A DNA stretch of 64,000 nt from JADCCX01 sp031431475. Its GTDB lineage: Bacteria; Pseudomonadota; Alphaproteobacteria; Rhizobiales; Beijerinckiaceae. Position numbers and translations under genes: made by a program. This document shows, piece after piece, positions 18,061-25,850 of the stretch; within the stretch, counting starts at the first letter, position 1; every line of letters begins with the position of its first letter. The DNA is taken from assembly GCA_031431475.1 (NCBI GenBank), contig JANPDL010000011.1:1-64000 (forward strand), written 5' to 3'. The notes beneath the pieces are model-generated. The model was not told the origin of the DNA. It ran no database searches and saw only the letters and a list, made by a program, of their open reading frames with translations.

Positions 18061-19473
18061 ATGAATCGCTATGACATCGCTGCTCTCAAGACCCGCCTCG
18101 GCCATCTCCGGATCGAGGAGAACCCGGCCCTCGTGCAGCAAAAGTCGCGCGATTTCTACTGGTACTCCCCGCCGCTGAAACGCCAGCTCGCCAATGTGAC
18201 GGCGGATGCGGTTGTCGCCGTCACATCGCAGAAGGACGTGATCGACACGCTTGCGGCCTGCCACGCGCTGGGCATTCCCGTCACGCCGCGTGCGGCAGGC
18301 ACAGGCAATTACGGCCAGGCCATGCCGCTGTCCGGCGGCGTCGTGCTCGATCTCTCGGGCTTCAACAAGGTGCTGAAGGTCACGGCGGGTCGTCTGGTCT
18401 GCGAGCCCGGCGCCATCATGGAGGCGATCGACCATGAGACGCGGGCGATGCCCAACCCTCAGGAAATCCGCCTGCATCCCTCGACCTATGCCACGGCGTC
18501 GCTCGGTGGGTTCATCGCGGGTGGTTCCGGAGGAGCGGGCTCGATCAAATGGGGCGGTCTGCGTGACTGGGGCAATGTGATCCGGCTGCGCGTCGTCACC
18601 ATGGAGGCGACACCGCGCGTGCTGGAACTGACAGGCTCCGACCTGCACAAGGTCTGTCATGCTTACGGCACCAACGGCATCATTACAGAAGTGGAGGTGC
18701 CGCTGGCTCCCGCTTACGATTGGGTAGATGTGATCGTGGGCTTCGGCAGCCTGGAGCGTGCGGCAGCCTATGCCAACCAATTGGGCGAGCAGGACGGTTT
18801 GCTGCTCAAGGAGCTGGCAGTCGTCGCCGCGCCCGTGCCGCATGACTATTTCCTGCGTCACAAGAAATTCATCCCGCGCGACAAGACGATTACAGTGATC
18901 ATGGTGGCACGCCATGCGCTGGATGCACTGCTCGCCTTCACCCGCACTGTGAACGACGCAGAGGTTCTGGTGAACACGGCAGTGATGTCGGCGGAAGACA
19001 AGAAGGGCCTGCCGCCGGGCTATGAACTGGGGTGGAACCATACAACGCTGCGCGCTTTGCGTATCGACCCCACCATCACCTATCTGCAGGTGCTCTATCC
19101 CTTTCCGAACCAGCTGGAAACGCTGTCGAAAATCCACAAGCACTTTGGTGACGAATTGCCCGCACATCTCGAATTCGTGCGTTTCGACGGCAAGGTAACG
19201 GCTTTTGGTCTGCCGCTCGTGCGTTTCACCACGGAAGAGCGGCTGGAAGAGATCATGCGCATCCATGAGGAGATGGGCGCGCCGGTCTTCAATCCGCACC
19301 GCTATACATTGGAGGAGGGCGGCATGAAGCAGACCAACGATGTGCAACTCGATTTCAAACGCGAAGCCGATCCGCAGGGCCTGCTCAATCCGGGCAAGAT
19401 GGTAGCCTGGGAAAATCCGACTTTTGATTACAAGGACGGCAAAACGTATATGTTCCCGGCTTTGGGGGGATAG
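18061..19473 (+). CDS. FAD-binding oxidoreductase (GlcD-like)
   Basis: A 470-residue flavoprotein with a PCMH-type FAD domain: TPRAAGTGNYGQAMPLSGG, then STYATASLGGFIAGGSGGAG and GTNGIITEVEVPLAPAY, and a C-terminal FAD-linked oxidase end (LLNPGKMVAWENP). It has no Fe-S part, unlike the 3988 gene. The family oxidises hydroxyacids such as glycolate, D-lactate or D-2-hydroxyglutarate; the substrate is unknown. An EamA transporter starts 12 bases downstream and is surely co-transcribed, repeating the oxidase-then-EamA layout at 4-7.9 kb. Confidence 0.83.
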   Translation: MNRYDIAALKTRLGHLRIEENPALVQQKSRDFYWYSPPLKRQLANVTADAVVAVTSQKDVIDTLAACHALGIPVTPRAAGTGNYGQAMPLSGGVVLDLSGFNKVLKVTAGRLVCEPGAIMEAIDHETRAMPNPQEIRLHPSTYATASLGGFIAGGSGGAGSIKWGGLRDWGNVIRLRVVTMEATPRVLELTGSDLHKVCHAYGTNGIITEVEVPLAPAYDWVDVIVGFGSLERAAAYANQLGEQDGLLLKELAVVAAPVPHDYFLRHKKFIPRDKTITVIMVARHALDALLAFTRTVNDAEVLVNTAVMSAEDKKGLPPGYELGWNHTTLRALRIDPTITYLQVLYPFPNQLETLSKIHKHFGDELPAHLEFVRFDGKVTAFGLPLVRFTTEERLEEIMRIHEEMGAPVFNPHRYTLEEGGMKQTNDVQLDFKREADPQGLLNPGKMVAWENPTFDYKDGKTYMFPALGG

Positions 19474-19485
19474 CGAAAGCCACGC

Positions 19486-20436
19486 ATGCTGATCGGAATT
19501 CTCGCAGGCCTTGCCGCAGGCGCGCTCTGGGGCCTGACCTTCGTGGCACCTCGCGCTGTTGCGCCCTATAGCGAGATCGATCTCGCCATCCTGCGTTATG
19601 CGGCTTTCGGCATGACTTCGCTGGTGCTGATGGCGATTGATAAGCGCTTCCGGCCTGGCCCGATGACGCCAAGGCGTCTGATGCTGGCTCTCTGGCTGGG
19701 GCTTTCCGGCTTCGTGATCTACTACATCTGCGTGGCGTTTTCCGTGAGCCTTGCAGGCCCGGCCATCGCGCCGCTGGTGATTGGCGGTTTGCCGCTGGTA
19801 CTGGCGATCTACGGCAACTGGCAGGACAGGAATGTGCGGTGGAGCGCGCTTGCCGGACCGCTTGTCCTGATTGCGGCGGGTCTTGTTGTTGTAAACATCG
19901 CGACGATCCAGACCGCTGGATCCGCCGCGGCGCAAAGGAACATTTTGCTAGGCTTCTTGCTGGCGTTCGCCGGGCTCTTCGTCTGGTTTCTGTATGCGAT
20001 CACCAATGCACGAGCGATGCGCTCCGCCGATGCTCCATCGATCCTGGGCTGGACAAGCCTGCAAGGCCTTGGGGCTGCGGCAGGTACGATCCCGCTGGTC
20101 ATTCTCGCGCCGCTCTTGGGCTGGAGCAGGATCCCGGAACTGGGCTTCGCGGGCGATGCCGGGATGCGGCTTATCCTGTGGGCCTTGCTGACAGGTATCA
20201 TCGCGTCCTGGGTGGCGCAGTATTTCTGGACATTGGCCTCGCACCGGCTGCCGCTGGCGCTCTCCGCCCAGTTGATCGTGTCCGAAACTGTTTTCGCCCT
20301 GATCTATGGTTTTGCCTATGAAGGCCGCTGGCCGCATGCGTCGGAATGGGCCGGAGGCGCGCTCCTGATCGCGGGCGTCTTCTGGGGTGTGAAGGTGTTT
20401 TCGGCAAAGCCTGTTGGCGATGCCAGACATTCGTGA
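19486..20436 (+). CDS. EamA/DMT-superfamily transporter
   Basis: A 316-residue protein with about ten membrane segments in two EamA repeats, beginning LIGILAGLAAGALWGLTFVAP. It follows the FAD oxidoreductase by 12 bases and is followed by a hairpin. It is only distantly similar by eye to the 6946 transporter, and the substrate is unknown; the gene pairing suggests it moves the substrate or product of the oxidase. Confidence 0.83.
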   Translation: MLIGILAGLAAGALWGLTFVAPRAVAPYSEIDLAILRYAAFGMTSLVLMAIDKRFRPGPMTPRRLMLALWLGLSGFVIYYICVAFSVSLAGPAIAPLVIGGLPLVLAIYGNWQDRNVRWSALAGPLVLIAAGLVVVNIATIQTAGSAAAQRNILLGFLLAFAGLFVWFLYAITNARAMRSADAPSILGWTSLQGLGAAAGTIPLVILAPLLGWSRIPELGFAGDAGMRLILWALLTGIIASWVAQYFWTLASHRLPLALSAQLIVSETVFALIYGFAYEGRWPHASEWAGGALLIAGVFWGVKVFSAKPVGDARHS

Positions 20437-20456
20437 TTAAAAGCAGCCGCTTTTAA
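20437..20456 (+). terminator. hairpin after the oxidase-EamA pair, probable terminator
   Basis: TTAAAAGC (20437-20444) and GCTTTTAA (20449-20456) form a perfect 8-bp stem with loop AGCC, starting at the base after the transporter stop. The A-tract/U-tract stem is typical of an intrinsic terminator. Confidence 0.5.
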
Positions 20457-20506
20457 CCCCAACAGGAGGCTTGGCCGCGCTTCAACACCGTGGCGGAGAT
20501 TGACCC

Positions 20507-21895
20507 ATGAGCGAACGCTGGACCCCATCGAGCTGGAGAAACAAGCCTGTGGCACAGGTTCCGTTTTATCCCGATGCCGCCGCCCTCGAGGCCGTGGAAG
20601 CGCAACTCGCAGGCTTTCCGCCGCTGGTTTTTGCAGGCGAGGCGCGCAAGCTCAAGCGGGCGTTGGGCAAGGTGGCGGCGGGCGAGCAGTTCCTGCTGCA
20701 GGGCGGCGATTGTGCCGAGAGCTTCGCCGAGCATTCCGCTGATAACATTCGTGATTTCTTCCGCGTTTTCCTGCAGATGGCGGTGGTGCTGACCTATGCT
20801 GCGGCGTCGCCCGTCGTGAAGGTGGGCCGCGTGGCCGGGCAATTTGCCAAGCCGCGCTCCTCCAACACCGAAAAGGTGAACGGGGTGGAGCTTCCGTCCT
20901 ACCGGGGCGACATCATCAATGACATCGATTTCACGGAAAGCGGCCGCACGCCCGATCCACAGCGCCTGCTGATGGCCTATCGCCAGTCGGCGGCCACGCT
21001 GAACCTGATCCGCGCTTTCGCCACCGGCGGCTACGCCAATCTCGACAACGCGCACAAGTGGATGCTGGGTTTCGTGAAAGACTCGCCATCGAGCGGCCGA
21101 TACCGTGAGCTGGCCGAGAAGATCACCGAGAGCCTCGATTTCCTGCGCGCCATCGGCATCGATCCCGAGACCCATCCTGAGATGCGCATCACGGATTTCT
21201 ACACCAGCCACGAGGCGCTTCTGCTGGGCTACGAACAGGCGATGACGCGGGTGGATTCGACCTCCGGCGATCATTACGCCACGTCGGGCCACATGATCTG
21301 GATAGGCGATCGCACGCGCCAGCCTGACCATGCCCATGTCGAGTACTTTCGCGGCATCCGGAATCCGATTGGCCTGAAATGTGGCCCGACGCTGAAGCCG
21401 GACGAGTTGATGAAGCTCATCGACATGCTCAACCCCGAGAACGAGGCGGGGCGGCTGACTCTCATCTGCCGCTTTGGCAACGACAAGGTGTTCGAGAACC
21501 TTCCCGGCCTCGTACGTGCGGTGAAAGCCGCCGGCAAGACCGTGGTCTGGTCGTGTGATCCCATGCATGGCAACACCATCACATCGGGCAACGGCTACAA
21601 GACGCGACCGTTTGACCGCATCATCGGCGAGGTGAAGAACTTCTTTGCCGTACACGAGGCGGAAGGCACCTATGCAGGTGGCATCCATCTCGAGATGACC
21701 GGCAAGAACGTGACGGAATGTACCGGCGGTGCGCGCGCCATATCTGATATCGATCTGGCCGACCGCTACCACACCCATTGCGATCCACGGCTGAATGCCG
21801 AACAGGCAATAGAAATGGCGTTTCTGGTGGCCGATCTGCTGAAGCGCCAGCGGGCCGCGCGTGGTCCGGTGAAGCGGGTGGAAGCGGCAGAGTGA
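20507..21895 (+). CDS. aroG: class II 3-deoxy-7-phosphoheptulonate synthase
   Basis: A 462-residue plant-type (class II) DAHP synthase, first enzyme of the shikimate pathway, condensing phosphoenolpyruvate and erythrose 4-phosphate. Visible blocks: WTPSSWRNKPVAQVP at the start, FLLQGGDCAESFAEH with the metal-binding cysteine, GRVAGQFAKPRSSNTE (phosphate/PEP contacts), GIRNPIGLKCGPT, WSCDPMHGNT with the metal-binding histidine, and HLEMTGKNVTECTGG. The length and class match what is usual in Hyphomicrobiales. It has its own terminator, so it is probably a single-gene unit. Confidence 0.95.
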   Translation: MSERWTPSSWRNKPVAQVPFYPDAAALEAVEAQLAGFPPLVFAGEARKLKRALGKVAAGEQFLLQGGDCAESFAEHSADNIRDFFRVFLQMAVVLTYAAASPVVKVGRVAGQFAKPRSSNTEKVNGVELPSYRGDIINDIDFTESGRTPDPQRLLMAYRQSAATLNLIRAFATGGYANLDNAHKWMLGFVKDSPSSGRYRELAEKITESLDFLRAIGIDPETHPEMRITDFYTSHEALLLGYEQAMTRVDSTSGDHYATSGHMIWIGDRTRQPDHAHVEYFRGIRNPIGLKCGPTLKPDELMKLIDMLNPENEAGRLTLICRFGNDKVFENLPGLVRAVKAAGKTVVWSCDPMHGNTITSGNGYKTRPFDRIIGEVKNFFAVHEAEGTYAGGIHLEMTGKNVTECTGGARAISDIDLADRYHTHCDPRLNAEQAIEMAFLVADLLKRQRAARGPVKRVEAAE

Positions 21896-21910
21896 GATTG
21901 AGACAGGAGT

Positions 21911-21937
21911 TCAGCCCCGCTGTGATGGCGGGGCTGA
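21911..21937 (+). terminator. intrinsic terminator of the DAHP synthase gene
   Basis: A perfect 10-bp GC-rich stem TCAGCCCCGC / GCGGGGCTGA with a 7-base loop (21921-21927), 15 bases after the stop codon and followed by CGTTCTTC. It also lies near the 3' end of the leftward gene that ends at 21954. Confidence 0.7.
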
Positions 21938-21953
21938 CGTTCTTCAGAGTCGA

Positions 21954-22247
21954 TCAGTAAGGACCGCAGGAGCCGATGAAGCGCTTCGGGCCGTAACGGC
22001 CTTCCGTTGGCTGCGGGCATCCGGCACCGGTTATTCCGGGATTGCGCTTGTATTCGTTGTTCGGAACTGTTGTTGCGGCACGGATGCTCTCGCGACCGCC
22101 ATCGCCGCCTGCGGCGCTACCACCACCGCTACCTCCGCCATTTCCACCGCCAGCCGTTGCTGCATAGGCGGTTGAGTCAAAACCGGCGAGTGATGTGGCG
22201 ACCGGAGCTGCAAGCAGGGCGATCGCGATTGTCAGGGATTTCAACAT
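21954..22247 (-). CDS. small secreted glycine-rich protein of unknown function
   Basis: A 97-residue protein with a signal peptide (MLKSLTIAIALLAAPVATSLA) and a low-complexity Gly/Ser/Ala stretch (GGGNGGGSGGGSAAGGDGG), then a short tail with two cysteines (GAGCPQP and GSCGPY) that could form a disulfide. I start at ATG 22247, because GAGGAG lies 8 bases upstream; the ATG 15 bases earlier would absorb that site. No family recognised. It is a monocistronic leftward unit facing the DAHP synthase terminator. Confidence 0.65.
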   Translation of the reverse strand: MLKSLTIAIALLAAPVATSLAGFDSTAYAATAGGGNGGGSGGGSAAGGDGGRESIRAATTVPNNEYKRNPGITGAGCPQPTEGRYGPKRFIGSCGPY

Positions 22248-22444
22248 GGGATGTCTCCTCAAGGGTTAATCGGGTTTTGTCGCGCCTTCCACAGCTATAT
22301 TGGACCAGTCAGAAGTAGTTTCGCTCGGGGTATTCATATTTGGTAACCATGCTGCGAGCCGCTCACATTTTACGAATTCTACTTCCCAAGCCCCCGTGTC
22401 ACCGTCCAGTATGCTTGCAGCCAACGAACGGGGAATTCTCATCC

Positions 22445-23620
22445 ATGACCTACGATCTCATTCTCAAGGGCGGACACGTGATTGATCCGTCGCAGAAAAT
22501 TGACGGGATCATGGATGTCGCCTTCACCGGCGGCAAAGTCGCAGCGTGCAAGCCCAACCTGACATCAAACCCGCTGAAAGGGCCTGCCACCGAAGTCCGG
22601 GATATCTCGGGATACATCGTAACGCCGGGCCTGATCGACATGCACACCCATGTCTACTGGGGTGGTACATCGCTCGGTATTGATCCCGACAAATTCGCTC
22701 GCACCTCGGGTGTCACCACTTCGGTGGACACGGGCAGCGCTGGACCCGGTAATTGGACGGGGTTCCGCAAGCACGTGATCGAGCGCTCGGAAGCACGAAT
22801 TCTGGCTTATCTGCATGTTTCGTTCGCAGGCATCTACGGTTTCTCCAAAACCGTGATGGTTGGCGAAAGCGAGGACATCCGCATGATGGCGCCGACGGAA
22901 TGCGCCGAGGTGGCAGAGGCCAACCGCGACCTCATCGTCGGCATCAAGGTGCGCGTTGGTCGCCATTCCTCCGGTGATCAGGGGACCGCACCGCTCAACA
23001 TGGCGCTACAGGTGGCTGAACAGGTGGGTATGCCGCTGATGGCGCATATCGATCATCCACCGCCGTCCTATGAAGAGGTCATCGGCATGCTGCGCCCCGG
23101 CGACGTGCTGACCCATGCCTTCCGTCCCTTCCCGAACGCGCCCTGCACGGCACAGGGTACAGTCAAGCAGGCGGTGCAGGATGCCCGCAAGCGCGGTGTG
23201 CTGTTTGATATCGGCCACGGCAAGGGCTCCTTCGCCTTCAAGACCGCGCGCGCCATGCTCGCCAACGGCTTCCACCCCGATACCATTTCGTCCGACGTTC
23301 ATACGCTGTGCATCGACGGCCCTGCCTTCGATCAGGTCACGACGATGTCGAAATTCCTCTGCATGGGCATGAGCCTCTACGACGTGGTAGCGGCTTCCAC
23401 GCTGAACGCGGGCATGATGCTGCAACGGACAGAGTATGGCTCGCTTAAGCCGGGATCGCTGGGGGATGCAACGATCCTCACTGTGAAGGAAGGCAAGTTT
23501 GACTATGTCGACGTTGTTGGCGAGCATCTGATCGGCGACCGACGGATTGTGTCGGAAGGTGTGGTGCTCAAAGGCAAGTGGTGGCATCCCAAGAGGTCAA
23601 CAAAGTTCAGGAGAATTTGA
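22445..23620 (+). CDS. amidohydrolase / deacetylase-family metallohydrolase
   Basis: A 391-residue dihydroorotase-like amidohydrolase. Metal-site features are complete: PGLIDMHTHVYWG (His-x-His), GIKVRVG (lysine that would be carboxylated), MAHIDHPP, LTHAFRPF and SSDVHTLC (last aspartate). It ends with the usual urease-alpha-like sandwich (LKPGSLGDATILTV). It resembles the EF_0837/AHA_3915 deacetylase group used on N-acyl amino acids or related amides; hydantoinase/dihydroorotase activity cannot be excluded. I chose ATG 22445 (MTYDLILKGGHVIDP) because upstream residues lack family character. A RidA gene follows 3 bases later, hinting that the pathway makes an imine or enamine. Confidence 0.82.
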   Translation: MTYDLILKGGHVIDPSQKIDGIMDVAFTGGKVAACKPNLTSNPLKGPATEVRDISGYIVTPGLIDMHTHVYWGGTSLGIDPDKFARTSGVTTSVDTGSAGPGNWTGFRKHVIERSEARILAYLHVSFAGIYGFSKTVMVGESEDIRMMAPTECAEVAEANRDLIVGIKVRVGRHSSGDQGTAPLNMALQVAEQVGMPLMAHIDHPPPSYEEVIGMLRPGDVLTHAFRPFPNAPCTAQGTVKQAVQDARKRGVLFDIGHGKGSFAFKTARAMLANGFHPDTISSDVHTLCIDGPAFDQVTTMSKFLCMGMSLYDVVAASTLNAGMMLQRTEYGSLKPGSLGDATILTVKEGKFDYVDVVGEHLIGDRRIVSEGVVLKGKWWHPKRSTKFRRI

Positions 23621-23623
23621 AGT

Positions 23624-24082
23624 ATGTCAGCCGAAGCCAATCTCAAGGCACTCAATCTCACCCTGCCGAAAATGCCTGCCCCGATTGCCAATTACGTGCG
23701 CTTCAAGCGCGTGGGGGACATGGTCTATTGCTCGGGGCAGGGGCCCAAGCGCCCGGATGGCACGCAGGCGACCGGCAAGGTCGGTGCGGATGTGACCTGG
23801 GAACAGGCGTACGAGCATGCCAAGCTGACGGGTCTGGGCCTGCTGGCGGCCATGAAGGAAGCGGCGGGGGGTGATCTCGACAAGGTGGAGGTCGTGAAGG
23901 TGCTCGGCATGGTCAATGCCACGCCGGATTTTGCGGATCATCCCAAGGTGATCAACGGCTGCTCGGACCTCTTCGTGGCCGTGCTGGGCGACAAAGGCCG
24001 CCACGCGCGCTCCGCCGTCGGCATGGGCTCGCTGCCCGGCAATATCACGGTGGAGATCGAAGTGATTATCAGGATTGTCTGA
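23624..24082 (+). CDS. RidA/YjgF-family protein
   Basis: A 152-residue RidA-fold protein of the YjgF-like (UK114/Hmp1) group: YVRFKRVGDMVYCSGQGPK, then GKVGADVTWEQAYEHAK, VVKVLGMVNATPDFADHPKV and the C-terminal RSAVGMGSLPGNITVEIEV. The arginine that contacts the carboxylate in RidA enzymes matches the R of ARSAVG. RidA proteins hydrolyse reactive enamine/imine intermediates. The 3-base gap to the amidohydrolase means the two are co-transcribed. Confidence 0.87.
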   Translation: MSAEANLKALNLTLPKMPAPIANYVRFKRVGDMVYCSGQGPKRPDGTQATGKVGADVTWEQAYEHAKLTGLGLLAAMKEAAGGDLDKVEVVKVLGMVNATPDFADHPKVINGCSDLFVAVLGDKGRHARSAVGMGSLPGNITVEIEVIIRIV

Positions 24083-24088
24083 AGCGGC

Positions 24089-25783
24089 TTACGGCGCGGG
24101 CGTGTAGGGTACTTTTGCACCAAGTGTCTGCGTCAGACCGTCGATTTTCAACACCTGCTCGAAGCCATTCTTGCGGAAGACGACTTCCAGCTTGCCCAGA
24201 ACTTCGCGATCGACGTGAAGCTTGTCTCCCGTCGTGTTGGGGCCAGTCGGCGTAAGGTCAAGGGTCAGCGCACCCACAACCACGTTGAGGTCGGTGAAAT
24301 CATAACCTTCAAGGACAACGCTGTTCTTGAGTGTCTTGTTGATGTCGTCGTCGCCGAAGCGTGTCTTCTCGATACTGACGATATCGCTGCCATCACCCTT
24401 GTTGAACGTATAGACACCGCCGCCGTTCAGTTCAACGGTGTCATTGCCCTTGCCACCCGTCACCGTGGCGTAGTTTGTCACGACAACCTTGTCGTTTCCT
24501 TCTCCGGCGTCGACGTTGCCACCGAGCAGCAATCTGACATCATCATCGCCAGCGCCGCCTTCAACCGTCGCATTGTTCCAGGCCGAGATTCGGTCGTCGC
24601 CGTTGCCGCCGCCCGCGAAACCACCGTCACGGAGGATCAGGACATCTTCGCCATCGCCGCCGTCGATGCTGGCCTTGACACTGGCCACGATTTCATCGTT
24701 TCCGGCACCGCCGTAAGCGATCTTGGCAATGTCGTCATTTTCAGCATCGAGCGAAAACAGCGTTATGCTGTCGTTACCATCGCCGCCAGACGCAAATCCA
24801 TCGGAAAAGATGATGTCATCGCCCGCATCACCTGACGCGGTGCGAGCGTATATCAGATCGTTGCCATCGCCACCGTCCACAATGGCATCACCCTCAGCTG
24901 CGACGAAATCGTCTCCTGCGCCGGCATTGATCTTCGAGACGTTGTTGCCGGCAATGAAGATGACGTCGCTGCCGTCTCCGGTGTCGAGATCAATTGCGGA
25001 CAGTCGTGAATCGTCGCCGGTCGGATCACGCGTGTCGAGCACGACAGTATCATTGGCACTGCCCGTGACCGTCCTGATATAGAAGCCTTCGTTGTCGCTT
25101 CTGGCAGAACCGTCTGGCACGTAAGTTAGCCCCTGTATGCTGCCAAGGCTGGAATCTGTCTTGTCCAGTGCGATCTCGACGCTTTGCGCGCGCAGTGCAC
25201 CTTTGGTGATCGTTGTGGTGGCCGCGCCGCCGACGGCAGTGGTGAGCGGAATACCGCGTTCGAACACATCAGGGAGGTCCTGCCGCGCCGCCGAGACTGC
25301 GATCTGGCTGGGCTTGGCGCTTGAGCCGCTGTACCGCCTGATCAACGCAGAAAAATCGAAACCATCATTGTCTGACTGGGCACCGCGCAACAATGCAACG
25401 ATGGCCGCACCGGTTGAATTGCCTGCCGATGATTGTGAACGGCTGCTGTTGCGGCTTTCCGTATAAGCGAAACGATGTTCGGCGACCTTCAGGGCTTCTG
25501 CAATCGTCGCCGAAATATCGTTGGATCGGCTCAGGCCACGCGCTGTTTCGAGTTCAGCCACGGGGTTGGCTTCGCCCGAAACCTGATTAACGAATCGCTG
25601 AAGATCACCGGATTGACCTTGCAGGCTTGTTCGTGTCGTTGATACGGAATTGCCCGCTGCCTGGGCAAGCTTGCTCAACGCTTCCGCATTCGGCCTCAGG
25701 GAGACCGAAGCGATCAGGGCATAGCTGCCAGCGTTGCGTGATATCTCGACCACTTGAAGGGTTGCCTTGCGTAAGCTGGTCAA
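24089..25783 (-). CDS. RTX-type calcium-binding repeat protein
   Basis: A 564-residue acidic protein. Residues 1 to about 265 match nothing I know (Ser/Ala-rich, no signal peptide). A central block (roughly 280-445) has RTX-like GGxGxD turns: GAGDDF, GGDGNDLI, GDAGDDII, GGDGNDSI, GGAGNDEI, GGDGEDVL, GGNGDDRI, GGAGDDDV, AGEGNDKV, GGKGNDTV. The last six repeat at exactly 17 residues, not 9. The C-terminal about 115 residues contain beta-rich VVLEGYDFTDLNVVVG as in other RTX C-terminal regions. RTX proteins normally leave by a type I secretion system using a C-terminal signal and fold on calcium outside; no such secretion genes are in the window. Confidence 0.78.
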   Translation of the reverse strand: MTSLRKATLQVVEISRNAGSYALIASVSLRPNAEALSKLAQAAGNSVSTTRTSLQGQSGDLQRFVNQVSGEANPVAELETARGLSRSNDISATIAEALKVAEHRFAYTESRNSSRSQSSAGNSTGAAIVALLRGAQSDNDGFDFSALIRRYSGSSAKPSQIAVSAARQDLPDVFERGIPLTTAVGGAATTTITKGALRAQSVEIALDKTDSSLGSIQGLTYVPDGSARSDNEGFYIRTVTGSANDTVVLDTRDPTGDDSRLSAIDLDTGDGSDVIFIAGNNVSKINAGAGDDFVAAEGDAIVDGGDGNDLIYARTASGDAGDDIIFSDGFASGGDGNDSITLFSLDAENDDIAKIAYGGAGNDEIVASVKASIDGGDGEDVLILRDGGFAGGGNGDDRISAWNNATVEGGAGDDDVRLLLGGNVDAGEGNDKVVVTNYATVTGGKGNDTVELNGGGVYTFNKGDGSDIVSIEKTRFGDDDINKTLKNSVVLEGYDFTDLNVVVGALTLDLTPTGPNTTGDKLHVDREVLGKLEVVFRKNGFEQVLKIDGLTQTLGAKVPYTPAP

Positions 25784-25850
25784 ACGCTACGCTCCGGGGA
25801 TAAACAAAGCCTTTAAGGGATAGGTTAAAGGCATGTGCTTCTGCTGATTA

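Noticed and set aside
17818..19935. Very long open frame (about 705 codons) on the minus strand across the FAD oxidoreductase gene
   Set aside because: It is antisense to a clear FAD-binding enzyme, is rich in His/Arg/Gln with no domain, and overlaps hisS and the EamA gene; a by-product of high GC codon use.
24215..24835. 206-codon plus-strand frame and 51-base periodic DNA that could look like a repeat array
   Set aside because: The periodicity comes from the RTX repeats coded on the other strand; spacing and divergence do not fit CRISPR.
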